NCBI RefSeq assembly: GCF_022229005.1
Contig: NZ_JAKKFD010000053.1
Location: 1-64,000 of the forward strand
Length of the DNA stretch: 64,000 bases
Direction: 5' to 3'
Source of the DNA: Micromonospora trifolii
GTDB taxonomy: Bacteria > Actinomycetota > Actinomycetes > Mycobacteriales > Micromonosporaceae
Below the pieces are notes generated by a model. That model did not search any database. It was given only the letters and a program-made list of their open reading frames with translations, and was not told the DNA's origin. This document shows positions 24,608 through 33,900 of the stretch, piece by piece. The first letter of the stretch is position 1. Each line of letters starts with the position of its first letter. A program made the translations under genes and the position numbers.

Positions 24608-25552
24608 TCACTGTGTGAAAGCCCGCCGGTACGCGGTAGGGGTGGTGGCGAAGGCCCGCTGGAAATGCGCGCGGAGGTTGGTCGCCGTGCCCAGGCCGGT
24701 ACGCCGCGCGACCTCGTCGATGGTGATCCCGCCGTTCTCCAGCAGGGTGCAGGCGGCGCGCAGCCGTTGCTGGATCAGCCAGGCACGTGGGCTCATCCGG
24801 AACCGACCCTGGAAGGCGCGGTGCAGCGTACGGCTGGACATCACACCCTGCCGGGCAAGGTCCGCGACGGTGATCGGGCGGTGCAGGTTGCTGCTCGCCC
24901 AGGTGATGACCCCGGCCAACTCGTCGCCCTCAGCCGGAACGCCGACCGGGATGAACTGGGCCTGACCGCCGGCTCGGTGCAGCGGTGTGACCATGTGGCG
25001 GGCCCGTTGGATGGCGGCAGCCTGCCCGTGGTCGCGGCCGACGAGGTAGAGGCACATGTCCAGACCGGCGGCGAGTCCGGCGCTGGTGATCATCTGACCT
25101 TCGTCGACGTACAGCGCACTCGCGTCCACCAACACCAGTGGATGCTCGTGAGCGAGCGCGTCGGCGTGCGCCCAGTGGGTCGTCGCGCGGCGGCCGTCGA
25201 GCAGACCGGCCTGGGCAAGCGCGAAGGCGCCGGTGCAGATCGACGCGATGCGGGCGCCACGACCGTGTGCCTGCCGCAGCGCCTCGAGAGCACGCGGCGG
25301 TGCCGGGCCACGGCGGAATCCGGGCACGATCACCGTGTCGGCGTCGTCGAGCGCGTCGAGCGTCGCGGCGACGGTCAGCTCCAGGCCCGCGGTGGTGGTG
25401 GAGACCGAACCACCGTCCAGTGCGCACACCGTCATCGCGTACCGGCCGTGGTCCTCGTGGCCGAAGACCTGAGTCGCGATGGTCAGATCGAAGGCGACAA
25501 CCCTCGGCAGGGCGAGGACGAGGACCCGATGCGTGGCGGGTTTCTTACGCAT
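24608..25552 (-). CDS. GlxA-type regulator: DJ-1/PfpI domain plus AraC HTH
   Basis: The 314-aa protein has a DJ-1/PfpI-like domain (about 5-170) with the nucleophile elbow SICTGAFALAQAG and an AraC-type double helix-turn-helix at the C-terminus (about 215-314; GVMSSRTLHRAFQGRF, GTATNLRAHFQRAF). ATG at 25552 begins the DJ-1 domain; an upstream frame reaching 25663 lies in the divergent gene's leader. It is divergent from a stand-alone DJ-1 gene with only 53 bp between them, which suggests it controls that gene. Confidence 0.88.
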   Translation of the reverse strand: MRKKPATHRVLVLALPRVVAFDLTIATQVFGHEDHGRYAMTVCALDGGSVSTTTAGLELTVAATLDALDDADTVIVPGFRRGPAPPRALEALRQAHGRGARIASICTGAFALAQAGLLDGRRATTHWAHADALAHEHPLVLVDASALYVDEGQMITSAGLAAGLDMCLYLVGRDHGQAAAIQRARHMVTPLHRAGGQAQFIPVGVPAEGDELAGVITWASSNLHRPITVADLARQGVMSSRTLHRAFQGRFRMSPRAWLIQQRLRAACTLLENGGITIDEVARRTGLGTATNLRAHFQRAFATTPTAYRRAFTQ

Positions 25553-25605
25553 GGTGGCAAGGATGCCACTCGCCGCCGCCCAGTGGGCAGGAGATCCTGG
25601 GCCGT

Positions 25606-26172
25606 ATGCGGATCGAGATCGTGGTGTTCGACGGCTTTGACGAACTGGACGTCTTCGGGCCATTCGAGGTGTTGTCGATGGCCGGCTTCGACGTGGCGCT
25701 GGTCGCCGTCGAACGATCGGGGCTGGTCACCAGCATGCGTGGTGTCCAACTCCAGGTGCCCGGGGTGCTGAGTCAGGCCGACGGCGTGATCGTCCCGGGT
25801 GGCGGTTGGCTGAACCGGGCCCCCGAGGGTGCCTGGGCGCAGGCGCAGCGCGGGGTGCTGCCGGCGAAGCTGGCCGCACTGGCGCCGTCGGCGCGGTGGA
25901 TGGCGTCGGTGTGCACCGGTGCGCTGCTCCTCGCCGCCGCCGGCCTGCTGACCGGTCGGCGGGCGACCACCAACCGCAACGCGTACGACGAGTTGCGCGC
26001 CCACGACGTCACGGTCCTCGACGAGCGGGTGGTCGACGACGGTGACCGGGTCACCGCTGGCGCGCTGTCGGCCGGCCTCGATCTGGGGCTGTGGCTCACG
26101 GAACGGGAGCTCGGCGCCGCCACCGCCGACCGGGTCGCCACGTCCATCGAGTACCGGGCTGCGCGCCGCTGA
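25606..26172 (+). CDS. DJ-1/PfpI family protein
   Basis: The 188-aa protein is a single DJ-1/PfpI domain: IEIVVFDGFDELDVFGPFE at the N-terminus, QADGVIVPGGGW, and the nucleophile elbow SVCTGALLLAAAGLL with Cys near residue 105. Related proteins include isonitrile hydratase and glyoxalase III-type enzymes, but the exact activity is not readable. ATG at 25606 starts the domain. The partner regulator is on the opposite strand. Confidence 0.85.
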   Translation: MRIEIVVFDGFDELDVFGPFEVLSMAGFDVALVAVERSGLVTSMRGVQLQVPGVLSQADGVIVPGGGWLNRAPEGAWAQAQRGVLPAKLAALAPSARWMASVCTGALLLAAAGLLTGRRATTNRNAYDELRAHDVTVLDERVVDDGDRVTAGALSAGLDLGLWLTERELGAATADRVATSIEYRAARR

Positions 26173-26285
26173 GCAGCCCGGACAGAACGGGCGCGTCACC
26201 TTAACGCGCCGGAAACACCCCCGGTACCAACCCTGGGAACGCTCGTCGGACAGTCGAGACCACCGACACGCGAACCGGGGTGACC

Positions 26286-28955
26286 ATGGCCGACAACACC
26301 ACGAACGCGCCGACGTACGACGAGCCGGTGGGCCGGTCCGGCAACGGCCGGACACTGCCCACCCCCCGTACGAACCCGGTCCTGTCGCTGGACGGCGGCG
26401 ACCCGGCGGACCTGGCCACGATCGGGGTGGAGGAGGAGTTCCACGTCGTCGACCTGCACACCCGGGAGTTGGTGCCCCGTGCCGGAGAGTTGCTCGACCG
26501 GCTGCCGGCGGCCTCGTTCACCGCCGAGCTGCACCGCAGCGTGGTGGAGACCAACACCGCGGTCTGCCGCACCCTGGACGAGATCCGCGCCGAGCTGACC
26601 CGGCTGCGTCAGGCGGCCGTCCGGGTCGCCGACCGGGCCGGTCTGGGCATCGTGGCGGCCGGTACGGTGCCGCTGCGCGCCGACGGCGACCCCAGCGTCA
26701 CCCCCACCTCCCGCTACCGGCGGATGCTCGACGAGTACCAGCTCCTCGCCCGGGAGCAGTTGATCTGCGGTGCGCAGGTGCACGTCGGCGTCTCCGACCG
26801 GGACCTGGCGGTGGCGGTCACCCGTCGGGTCCAGCCGTGGCTGCCGGTGCTGCTCGCCCTCTCCACCAGCTCGCCGTACTGGATGGGCCAGGACAGCGGC
26901 TACGCCAGCGTCCGATCGCTGGTCTGGCAGCGCTGGCCCACCGCCGGCGACCCGGGCGAGGTGACCAGCGCCGCGGACCACGAGGCGCTGGTCGCCGAGC
27001 TGATCTCTTCCGAGACCATCACCGACCCCGCCATGATCTATTTCGACGTCCGGCCGTCGGCGCACGTACCCACAGTGGAGCTGCGGATCACCGACGCCAA
27101 CGCCGACGTGGAGACCATCGTCCTGCTCACCGGCCTGTTCCGGGCGCTCGTCCGGCGGGAGGTAGCGGCCCTGCGCGCCGGGGTGGAGCGCACTGCCGTA
27201 CGACCACCGGTGTTGCGCGCCGCCCTGTGGCGGGCGGCCCGCTCCGGGTTGGAAGGCGACCTGCTCGACCTGCCCCGGTCGGCCCGACCGGTGCCGGCCG
27301 CCCAGGCGGTCCGCCGTCTGGTGACCGACCTGCGCCCACAGTTGGAGACGACCGGGGACTGGGAGCAGGTCAGCGAGCTGACCCGGTACGCGCTGGAACG
27401 CGGCAGTTCCGCGTCCCGCCAGCGGCGGGCGTACGAGCGACGGGGCCGGTTGGCCGACGTGGTCGACCTGCTGCTCGACGAGACCCGGGGCCGGGTCCGC
27501 GGTCCGCTGCCGGGTGCGCCCTCACCGCCGGAGCTGCCCACGTACGCCGACGCCGGCGACGAGGTCTTCGGAACGGCCGGACCGCAACCGGCGTACGCCC
27601 CGATGCTCGCGGCACTGCGGCAGCTCGGTGCCGGCGCCCTGCGTCAGCGCGAACACGACCGGGACGAGGAGCAGCGGGCCCGGGGTGTGACGTTCAGCGT
27701 GGCCGGTGAGGCGAGCACCCGGCTCTTCCCTGTCGACCTGGTGCCCCGGGTGGTGCCCGCCGCCGACTGGCGGACCCTGCGTACCGGCCTGGTGCAGCGC
27801 GCCCGCGCCCTCGACGCGTTCCTGCGCGACGTCTACGCCGACCGGGCCGTGGTGGCCGACGGCGTGGTGCCGGCGTGGGTGGTGGAGTCCTCGCCCGGGC
27901 TGCGCCCGACCGGGGCGCTGATGGGCCGGCGGGGCACCCGCGCCCAGGTGTCCGGCACCGACCTCGTCCGGGACCCGGACGGCGGTTGGTACGTGCTGGA
28001 GGACAACCTGCGGGTGCCCTCCGGGATCGGCTACGCGGTGCAGAACCGTCGGCTGACCCAGGCGGTGCTGCCGGAGCTGCCGGTGCCGGAGGATCTGCTG
28101 CCCGCCGACGAGACGCCGGCGATGCTGTACCGGGCGCTGGTCGCCGCCGCGCCCGCCGCGGCCGACGACCCCGCAGTGGTGGTGCTCAGCAGCGGCCCGG
28201 GTGATCCGGCGTGGTTCGAGCACCGGCTGCTCGCCGACGAGATGGGGGTTCCGCTGACCGAGACCAGCGACCTGCTGGTTGAGGAGGGCCGGGTCCGGCT
28301 GGTCCGCGAGGGCTGCCGCCGTGAGGTCGACGTGATCTACCTGCGGATGGACGAGGAGGCGCTGCTGCACGCGCCGGGCGCGGACGGGGTGCCGCTGGGG
28401 TGGCCACTGCTCGCCGCAGTGCACGCCGGGCGGCTCACGCTGGCCAACGCGCTGGGCAACGGTGTCGGTGACGACAAGGCGCTGTACGCGTACGTGCCCC
28501 GGCTGATCGAGTACTACCTGGGCGAGAAACCGCTGCTCGGGGACGTGCCGACGTACCTGTGTGGGCTGCCCGAGCAGCGGGCCGAGGTGCTGGGCCGGCT
28601 CGACGAGCTGGTGCTCAAGCCGGTCGACGGGTACGGCGGTGACCGGGTGGTGATCGGCCCCCGCGCCGAGGCGGAGGAGTTGGACGCCGTCCGGGAGCAG
28701 ATCCTCGCGGCCCCGCACCGGTGGATCGCCCAGGAGATGATCGCGCTGACCACCCACCCGGTCTTCGACGGCACGGCGCTGGCTCCCCGCCACGTCGACC
28801 TGCGGGCGTTCGTGTTCCTCGGTGACACCGCCGAGGTCGCGCCGGTGGCGCTGACCCGGGTGGCGCCGGCCGGCAGCATGATCGTCAACTCGTCGCGCGG
28901 AGGCGGGTCGAAGGACACCTGGCTGCTCGGTGGAGCCGACGAACCGTCGGCGTAA
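26286..28955 (+). CDS. Fusion: GCS2-type carboxylate-amine ligase plus circularly permuted ATP-grasp
   Basis: 889 aa. Residues about 35-400 are a YbdK/GCS2 glutamate-cysteine-ligase-type domain (TIGVEEEFHVVD, then CGAQVHVGVSD and VELRITDANADVET). Residues about 440-880 are a circularly permuted type 2 ATP-grasp (DUF404/DUF407): VSGTDLVRDPDGGWYVLEDN, VDVIYLRMDEEALL, LVLKPVDGYGGDRVVIGP and AQEMIALTTHPVFDG. Both halves make amide bonds from carboxylate and amine with ATP, so the protein should build a small peptide. ATG at 26286 is chosen; a GTG lies 6 bp earlier. It is first in a three-gene cassette with the amidotransferase (99 bp downstream) and S9 peptidase. Confidence 0.85.
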   Translation: MADNTTNAPTYDEPVGRSGNGRTLPTPRTNPVLSLDGGDPADLATIGVEEEFHVVDLHTRELVPRAGELLDRLPAASFTAELHRSVVETNTAVCRTLDEIRAELTRLRQAAVRVADRAGLGIVAAGTVPLRADGDPSVTPTSRYRRMLDEYQLLAREQLICGAQVHVGVSDRDLAVAVTRRVQPWLPVLLALSTSSPYWMGQDSGYASVRSLVWQRWPTAGDPGEVTSAADHEALVAELISSETITDPAMIYFDVRPSAHVPTVELRITDANADVETIVLLTGLFRALVRREVAALRAGVERTAVRPPVLRAALWRAARSGLEGDLLDLPRSARPVPAAQAVRRLVTDLRPQLETTGDWEQVSELTRYALERGSSASRQRRAYERRGRLADVVDLLLDETRGRVRGPLPGAPSPPELPTYADAGDEVFGTAGPQPAYAPMLAALRQLGAGALRQREHDRDEEQRARGVTFSVAGEASTRLFPVDLVPRVVPAADWRTLRTGLVQRARALDAFLRDVYADRAVVADGVVPAWVVESSPGLRPTGALMGRRGTRAQVSGTDLVRDPDGGWYVLEDNLRVPSGIGYAVQNRRLTQAVLPELPVPEDLLPADETPAMLYRALVAAAPAAADDPAVVVLSSGPGDPAWFEHRLLADEMGVPLTETSDLLVEEGRVRLVREGCRREVDVIYLRMDEEALLHAPGADGVPLGWPLLAAVHAGRLTLANALGNGVGDDKALYAYVPRLIEYYLGEKPLLGDVPTYLCGLPEQRAEVLGRLDELVLKPVDGYGGDRVVIGPRAEAEELDAVREQILAAPHRWIAQEMIALTTHPVFDGTALAPRHVDLRAFVFLGDTAEVAPVALTRVAPAGSMIVNSSRGGGSKDTWLLGGADEPSA

Positions 28956-29054
28956 CCGACGCTTGACCCACCCGTCATCGGGACGCAACCCGGTCCACCA
29001 AGCCTGGACCGGTCAGCGGCCCCCAGCGGATCCAGCCGATGAGAGGTGTGTGCC

Positions 29055-30833
29055 ATGTGCGGTATCGGAGGCGAGTTCCGCCTCGACGGGGCGCCGCCGG
29101 ACCTGGCCGCCGTCGAGCGGATGCTCCCCGCCCTGGCCTCCCGGGGCCCGGACGGCGAGGGTCGGTGGCAGCAGGGGCCGGTGGCCCTGGTGCACCGCCG
29201 GCTGCGCATCATCGACCTGTCCGACGCGGGCGCCCAGCCGATGGTCGACCCCGAGCTGGGTCTGGCCATGGTCTTCAACGGCTGCATCTACAACTACCGG
29301 GAGCTGCGCGACGAACTGACAGCCGCCGGTTACTCCTTCCGGTCCACCTCGGACACCGAGGTGATCCTCAAGGCGTACCACCGGTGGGGGACGGCCTGCG
29401 TCGAGCGGTTCTACGGGATGTTCGCGTTCGCCCTGATCGAGCTGGCCACGCACACCCTGGTGCTGGCCCGGGACCGGCTCGGCATCAAACCGCTCTACCT
29501 GGCCGAGGGGCCGGGCCGGGTGCGCTTCGCCTCGACCCTGCCGGCGTTGCTCGCCGCCGGTGACGTGGACACCGACCTCGACCCGGTGGCGCTGCACCAC
29601 TACATGAGCTTCCACTCCGTGGTGCCGCCGCCGCGCACGATCCTCGCCGGGGTCCGCAAGCTGCCACCGGCCACCGTGCGGGTGATCACCGCGGACGGCC
29701 GGAGCACCGACACCACCTACTGGCGGCCGGAGTTCACCAGGGCCGCCGCCCCCGCCATGTCCGCCGACGAGTGGCAGGAACGGCTCATGGCGGCGTTGCG
29801 CACCGCCGTACGACGGCGGATGGTCGCCGACGTGCCGGTCGGCGTGCTGCTCTCCGGCGGTCTCGACTCCAGCCTGATCGTCGCCCTGCTGGCCGAGCAG
29901 GGCCAGACCGGCCTGGCCACCTTCAGCATCGGTTTCGAGGCGGCGGCGGGGGAGAGCGGCGACGAGTTCCACTACTCCGACCTGATGGCCCGTCACTTCG
30001 ACACCGACCACCAGCAGATCCGCATCGGCGCGAAGCGGTTCGTCCCGGCCGTGCACCAGGCCATCGCCGCCATGAGCGAGCCGATGGTCAGCCACGACTG
30101 CGTCGCGTTCCACCTGCTCTCCGAGGAGGTCTCGCAGCGGATCACAGTGGTGCAGTCCGGGCAGGGCGCCGACGAAATCCTGGCCGGCTACGACTGGTAC
30201 CCGCCGATGGCCAACGTGGCCCGCGCGGACGCCGTCGAGGCGTACGCCCGGGTGTTCTTCGATCGTCGTCACGACGCGCTCGGCGGGCACCTGGCGCCCG
30301 AGTGGATGCTCGACCACGACGCCAGCCTGGAGTTCGTCGCCGCGCACTTCGCCGCGGCCGGCGCGGACACCGCGCTGGACGCGGCGCTGCGCCTGGACAG
30401 CCTGGTGATGCTCGTCGACGACCCGGTCAAGCGGGTCGACAACATGACGATGGCCTGGGGGCTGGAGGCCCGCGTGCCGTTCCTCGACCACGAGGTGGTC
30501 GAGCTGGCCGCCGCCTGCCCACCGTCCATGAAGCTGGCGCAGGGCGGCAAGGGGGTGCTGAAGGCGGCGAGTCGGGGCATCGTCCCGGACGAGGTGATCG
30601 ACCGGCCGAAGGGCTACTTCCCGGTCCCCGCCATCCGGCACCTCTCCGGCCCTCTGCTCGACGACGTGCGGGATGCGCTGACCGCCCGACCGGCGCGCGA
30701 GCGGGGTCTGTTCCGCAAGGACTACCTGGAGGAGTTGCTGGACGCGCCCAACGCCCGGCGGACCACGCTGGGCTCCAACGCGCTCTGGCAGCTCGGGCTG
30801 CTGGAGCTCTGGTTGCAGCGGATCGGGGTTTAG
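29055..30833 (+). CDS. N-acetylglutaminylglutamine-type amidotransferase (asparagine synthase family)
   Basis: 592 aa. The start is fixed by the class II glutaminase: Met is followed by the catalytic Cys2 (MCGIGGEF), behind GAGAGGTG. The N-terminal glutaminase domain contains FNGCIYNYRELRDEL and SDTEVILKAYHRWG. The synthetase domain carries the PP-loop LLSGGLDSSLIVALL near residue 275, GQGADEILAGYDWYPP and the C-terminal NALWQLGLLELWLQRIG. This pattern matches the amidotransferase that amidates N-acetylglutaminylglutamine in the NAGGN osmolyte pathway rather than ordinary AsnB. Its neighbours differ from the canonical GNAT/ATP-grasp synthetase, so the peptide amidated may differ too. Confidence 0.8.
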   Translation: MCGIGGEFRLDGAPPDLAAVERMLPALASRGPDGEGRWQQGPVALVHRRLRIIDLSDAGAQPMVDPELGLAMVFNGCIYNYRELRDELTAAGYSFRSTSDTEVILKAYHRWGTACVERFYGMFAFALIELATHTLVLARDRLGIKPLYLAEGPGRVRFASTLPALLAAGDVDTDLDPVALHHYMSFHSVVPPPRTILAGVRKLPPATVRVITADGRSTDTTYWRPEFTRAAAPAMSADEWQERLMAALRTAVRRRMVADVPVGVLLSGGLDSSLIVALLAEQGQTGLATFSIGFEAAAGESGDEFHYSDLMARHFDTDHQQIRIGAKRFVPAVHQAIAAMSEPMVSHDCVAFHLLSEEVSQRITVVQSGQGADEILAGYDWYPPMANVARADAVEAYARVFFDRRHDALGGHLAPEWMLDHDASLEFVAAHFAAAGADTALDAALRLDSLVMLVDDPVKRVDNMTMAWGLEARVPFLDHEVVELAAACPPSMKLAQGGKGVLKAASRGIVPDEVIDRPKGYFPVPAIRHLSGPLLDDVRDALTARPARERGLFRKDYLEELLDAPNARRTTLGSNALWQLGLLELWLQRIGV

Positions 30834-32681
30834 ATGGGCGTACGGATTGAGCCGCCGCGCACCACCCGGCGGCCCCGACCCGCGAGCCACCGGCCGGCGT
30901 CGCCGCCGGTGCCCACCAGCGAGGACTTCGCCCCCGCGCCGTCCCCCGACGGCCGCCGGGTGGCGTTCCTCTCCGACCGGGCCGGCACGCCCGGCGTCTG
31001 GGTCTGCGAGGTCGACGCGGGAACGCCCGTCGCGCTGCCCGTCGGTGACGAGCCGGTCCTCGCGCTGAGCTGGTCCCCGGACGGCCAGTGGCTGGCCTGT
31101 GTCGTCGCACCCGGTGGCGCGCCCCGCACCGAGCTGTGGGTGCTGCGCCCGGACGGCACGCGACGCCACCAGATCGCCGGGTTCGGCCGCCGCAGCGCGG
31201 CGTTGGCCGGCTGGTTGCCCGACGGCGCGGTCCTGGCGGTCACCGAGACCGACGAAGACGGGCAGGCGCTCCTGGTCGACGCGGCCACCGGGCACCGGAG
31301 GGTGCTCGCCCAGGGCGACCTGCTCACCCTCCTGGACGTGACCCCGGACGCCGGTGTGGCGCTGCTGCGTCGCGGCCCGCGCAACGCCCGCTGGCTGGAG
31401 CTGCTCGACGTGGCCACCGGCGTTCGGCGGCGGCTGTTCCCGGACACCGGGCGGGGCAGCACCGACCAGGGTTGGTTCGGCCCGGACGGCACGAGCGTGC
31501 TGGCCCGCACCGACGCGTACTCCGAACTCGCCGCGCTGGTGCGGGTCGACCTGACCCGACCGGAGCAGCCGCCGACCCGGCTCGCCGGACGACCGGACGC
31601 CGAGTTGGAACACGTCACGCCCAGCGCGGACGGGCAGCGCGGCGCGTTGCTATGGAACACCTACGGCGGGCGCAGCGAGCTGAGCCTGCTCGACTTCGCC
31701 AGCGGTGTGCAGCGGGCCGTCACCGCCCCCGGCGAGGTGCTCGGCGACGCCGTCTTCGCCACCGACGGCGGCCTGCTCTGCCTCACCGCGCAGGGGCCGG
31801 TGCAGCCCCGGGAGGTGTGGCTGGTCGACCCGTCGACCGGGACGCCGCGCCCGCTGCGGCCGGACACCGGCGTCCCGCGCACCGACGATGCCGGTGTCGC
31901 ACCGCAACTGGTCGACCTGCGGGCCCGCGACGGGCTGCCGCTGTCCGGCTGGCTGTACCGCCCGGCCGGGCCGGGCCCCTGGCCGACGGCGATCAGCCTG
32001 CACGGTGGTCCGGAGGCGCAGGAGCGTCCCGGCTACAACCCGCTGTTCCAGGCCCTCGTGGCGCAGGGCATCGCCGTCTTCGCGCCCAACGTCCGCGGGT
32101 CGTCCGGGTTCGGCCGCTCGTTCGTCGCCGCCGACAACCTCGCCGGCCGCTACGGCGCGATCGCCGACGTGGCTGCCTGTGCCGACCACCTCGTCGACGC
32201 CGGCGTGGCCCGGCCCGGCCAGCTCGGCGTTCTGGGCCGCTCCTACGGCGGTTACCTGGTCCTCGCGGTGCTGGTGAACTTCCCCGGTCTGTTCGCCGCC
32301 GGGGTCGCCGAGTGCGGCATCTCCGACTTCCGGACCTTCTTCGCCGGCACCGAGCCGTGGATCGCCGCGGCCGCCGTCAGCAAGTACGGCGACCCGCAGC
32401 GGGACGCCAACCTGCTGCGCGACCTCTCCCCGCTGACCCACATCGACCGGCTGGACGTGCCGGTGCTGCTGATCCACGGCGCCAACGACACCAACGTCCC
32501 GGCGGGCGAGTCGGCGCAGGTAGCCCAGGCCCTCGCCGACCGGGGTGTGCCGCACGGGCACCTGGTGCTCGCCGGGGAGGGGCACGACTTCCTGGCGCGG
32601 ACCAACGCCGAGGCGGCCCGTACGGCCACCACCGGTTGGCTGACCCGGCACCTCGCCGCGACAGCGACCGTCGTCGGCTGA
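30834..32681 (+). CDS. S9 family (prolyl-oligopeptidase-type) serine peptidase
   Basis: 615 aa: a beta-propeller-like N-terminal half (about 30-370, repeated SPDG-type blades) and an alpha/beta-hydrolase peptidase domain (about 375-612). The catalytic triad is visible as Ser470 (GRSYGGY), Asp552 (HGANDTNVP) and His584 (GEGHDF). No signal peptide, so cytoplasmic. The ATG follows directly on the TAG of the amidotransferase (no gap), indicating tight coupling. In the known NAGGN locus a peptidase also accompanies the synthesis genes, presumably to recycle the dipeptide; this one would be a non-homologous substitute. Confidence 0.88.
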   Translation: MGVRIEPPRTTRRPRPASHRPASPPVPTSEDFAPAPSPDGRRVAFLSDRAGTPGVWVCEVDAGTPVALPVGDEPVLALSWSPDGQWLACVVAPGGAPRTELWVLRPDGTRRHQIAGFGRRSAALAGWLPDGAVLAVTETDEDGQALLVDAATGHRRVLAQGDLLTLLDVTPDAGVALLRRGPRNARWLELLDVATGVRRRLFPDTGRGSTDQGWFGPDGTSVLARTDAYSELAALVRVDLTRPEQPPTRLAGRPDAELEHVTPSADGQRGALLWNTYGGRSELSLLDFASGVQRAVTAPGEVLGDAVFATDGGLLCLTAQGPVQPREVWLVDPSTGTPRPLRPDTGVPRTDDAGVAPQLVDLRARDGLPLSGWLYRPAGPGPWPTAISLHGGPEAQERPGYNPLFQALVAQGIAVFAPNVRGSSGFGRSFVAADNLAGRYGAIADVAACADHLVDAGVARPGQLGVLGRSYGGYLVLAVLVNFPGLFAAGVAECGISDFRTFFAGTEPWIAAAAVSKYGDPQRDANLLRDLSPLTHIDRLDVPVLLIHGANDTNVPAGESAQVAQALADRGVPHGHLVLAGEGHDFLARTNAEAARTATTGWLTRHLAATATVVG

Positions 32682-32698
32682 GGCGATATCCTGCGCCG

Positions 32699-33265
32699 GT
32701 GGAGGTCGCGGCGCAGGACGAGCGGTTGGCCGCGGACCTGGGTCGCTGGCTGGCCGATGTGACTTTCGTCGACCTGGACACCGACGAGGTCACCGCGCGG
32801 GTGATCGACTCGGTGGTGCGCTGGGCCGAGGCCCAGGGCTGGCGGGTCTACCGGCGCGCGCCCAGCGTGTTGCCGTTGCCACCGCCGCTGGAGCAGCGGC
32901 ACTCGGTGCTCGACGTGGCGTGTGCCCGTCCCGACGGTCCGCCCGTCGTGGTGGAGGTCGACCACACCGACCGGGCCCGTACGGTGCAGAAGTTGCGCGC
33001 GGAGGCGGACGCCGGCCGGATCCCGATCTGGGTGCGCTGGGGCGTCGGGCGTTTCACCGCGCCGCCACCGCCGGTGCGGATGGTGACCGTCGAGGTGACC
33101 CGGCGGGCCGGTCCGGCCGGGCGCGGGCGTCTGCACAGCCGCGGCGGCGACCGCCCCGCCCCGGCCCATTCGGCCGGCGGCGGCACCGTCACCCCGCAGG
33201 CGCTGCCGATCCCGTCGACCGACAGGGCGTCGGGCCCGGCCGACGACGCGGGTAAGGACACCTGA
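32699..33265 (+). CDS. Unknown protein, possible PD-(D/E)XK-like fold
   Basis: I do not recognise this 188-aa protein by name. GTG at 32699, 17 bp after the S9 gene, keeps coding-like codon use. Residues 1-60 are helical (DTDEVTARVIDSVVRWAEAQ). Then follow LDVACARPDG and VVVEVDHTDRARTVQKL, i.e. Asp72, Glu86-x-Asp88 and Lys98, an arrangement compatible with a restriction-endonuclease-like core. A WVRWGVGRF strand follows. The C-terminal 55 residues are Pro/Ala/Gly-rich and probably disordered. The fold assignment is a guess. Confidence 0.55.
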   Translation: MEVAAQDERLAADLGRWLADVTFVDLDTDEVTARVIDSVVRWAEAQGWRVYRRAPSVLPLPPPLEQRHSVLDVACARPDGPPVVVEVDHTDRARTVQKLRAEADAGRIPIWVRWGVGRFTAPPPPVRMVTVEVTRRAGPAGRGRLHSRGGDRPAPAHSAGGGTVTPQALPIPSTDRASGPADDAGKDT

Positions 33266-33338
33266 AGCGAATCGTAAGCGGCCTCCGGCAGAGTTCTGGG
33301 TGTCACCGGAGAGCACGACAAACACCCAGGAGATCCCG

Positions 33339-33893
33339 ATGCGCAAGCTCATCAACTCGACCTACATCACCCTCGACGGCGTCATCGACAACCCGATGTG
33401 GACCATGCCGTACTTCGACGGGGAGGCCGCCAGCTTGGCCGGTGCGCAGACCGAGGCGGCCGACGCGATGCTGATGGGCCGGGCCACCTACGACGGCTTT
33501 TCCTCCGTGTGGCCGAACATGGATGAGAGCGACCCGACCACGGGCGCGGCGTACTTCAACAACGTCAAGAAGTACGTCGCCTCGACCACCCTGACCAACC
33601 CCACCTGGAACAACACGGAGGTGCTCCAGGGCGATCTGGTCGAGGCGGTCACCGCGCTCAAGGCCCAGCCGGGCAAGAACATCATCCAGTACGGCTTCGG
33701 CTCGGTCACCGCCCAGCTGATCCGGGCGGGCCTGGTCGACGAGGTCCGGTTCTGGATCCACCCGGTGTTGGAGGGCGGCCCCAGCCTCACCGTGCCGCTG
33801 GCCGACGTCAAGGCGTCGTTCGACCTGGTCGACACCCGGGTGCACAAGAGCGGCGTGATCGTCGCCTCGTACCAGCCGAAGGTGACCCCCTGA
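33339..33893 (+). CDS. RibD C-terminal/dihydrofolate-reductase-like family protein
   Basis: 184 aa with the same small reductase fold as the protein at 15876-16496: STYITLDGVIDNPMWTM, ADAMLMGRATYDGFSSVWP, and EVRFWIHPVLEGGPSL. ATG at 33339 is chosen because CCAGGAG lies 6-7 bp before it; an upstream GTG at 33300 is less likely. It stands alone, converging on the AfsR-type gene with a 7-bp gap. Confidence 0.87.
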   Translation: MRKLINSTYITLDGVIDNPMWTMPYFDGEAASLAGAQTEAADAMLMGRATYDGFSSVWPNMDESDPTTGAAYFNNVKKYVASTTLTNPTWNNTEVLQGDLVEAVTALKAQPGKNIIQYGFGSVTAQLIRAGLVDEVRFWIHPVLEGGPSLTVPLADVKASFDLVDTRVHKSGVIVASYQPKVTP

Positions 33894-33900
33894 GCACCGG

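Noticed and set aside
29013..31613. 866-codon minus-strand open frame
   Set aside because: Antisense to the amidotransferase and S9 peptidase; low-complexity composition and no motifs.
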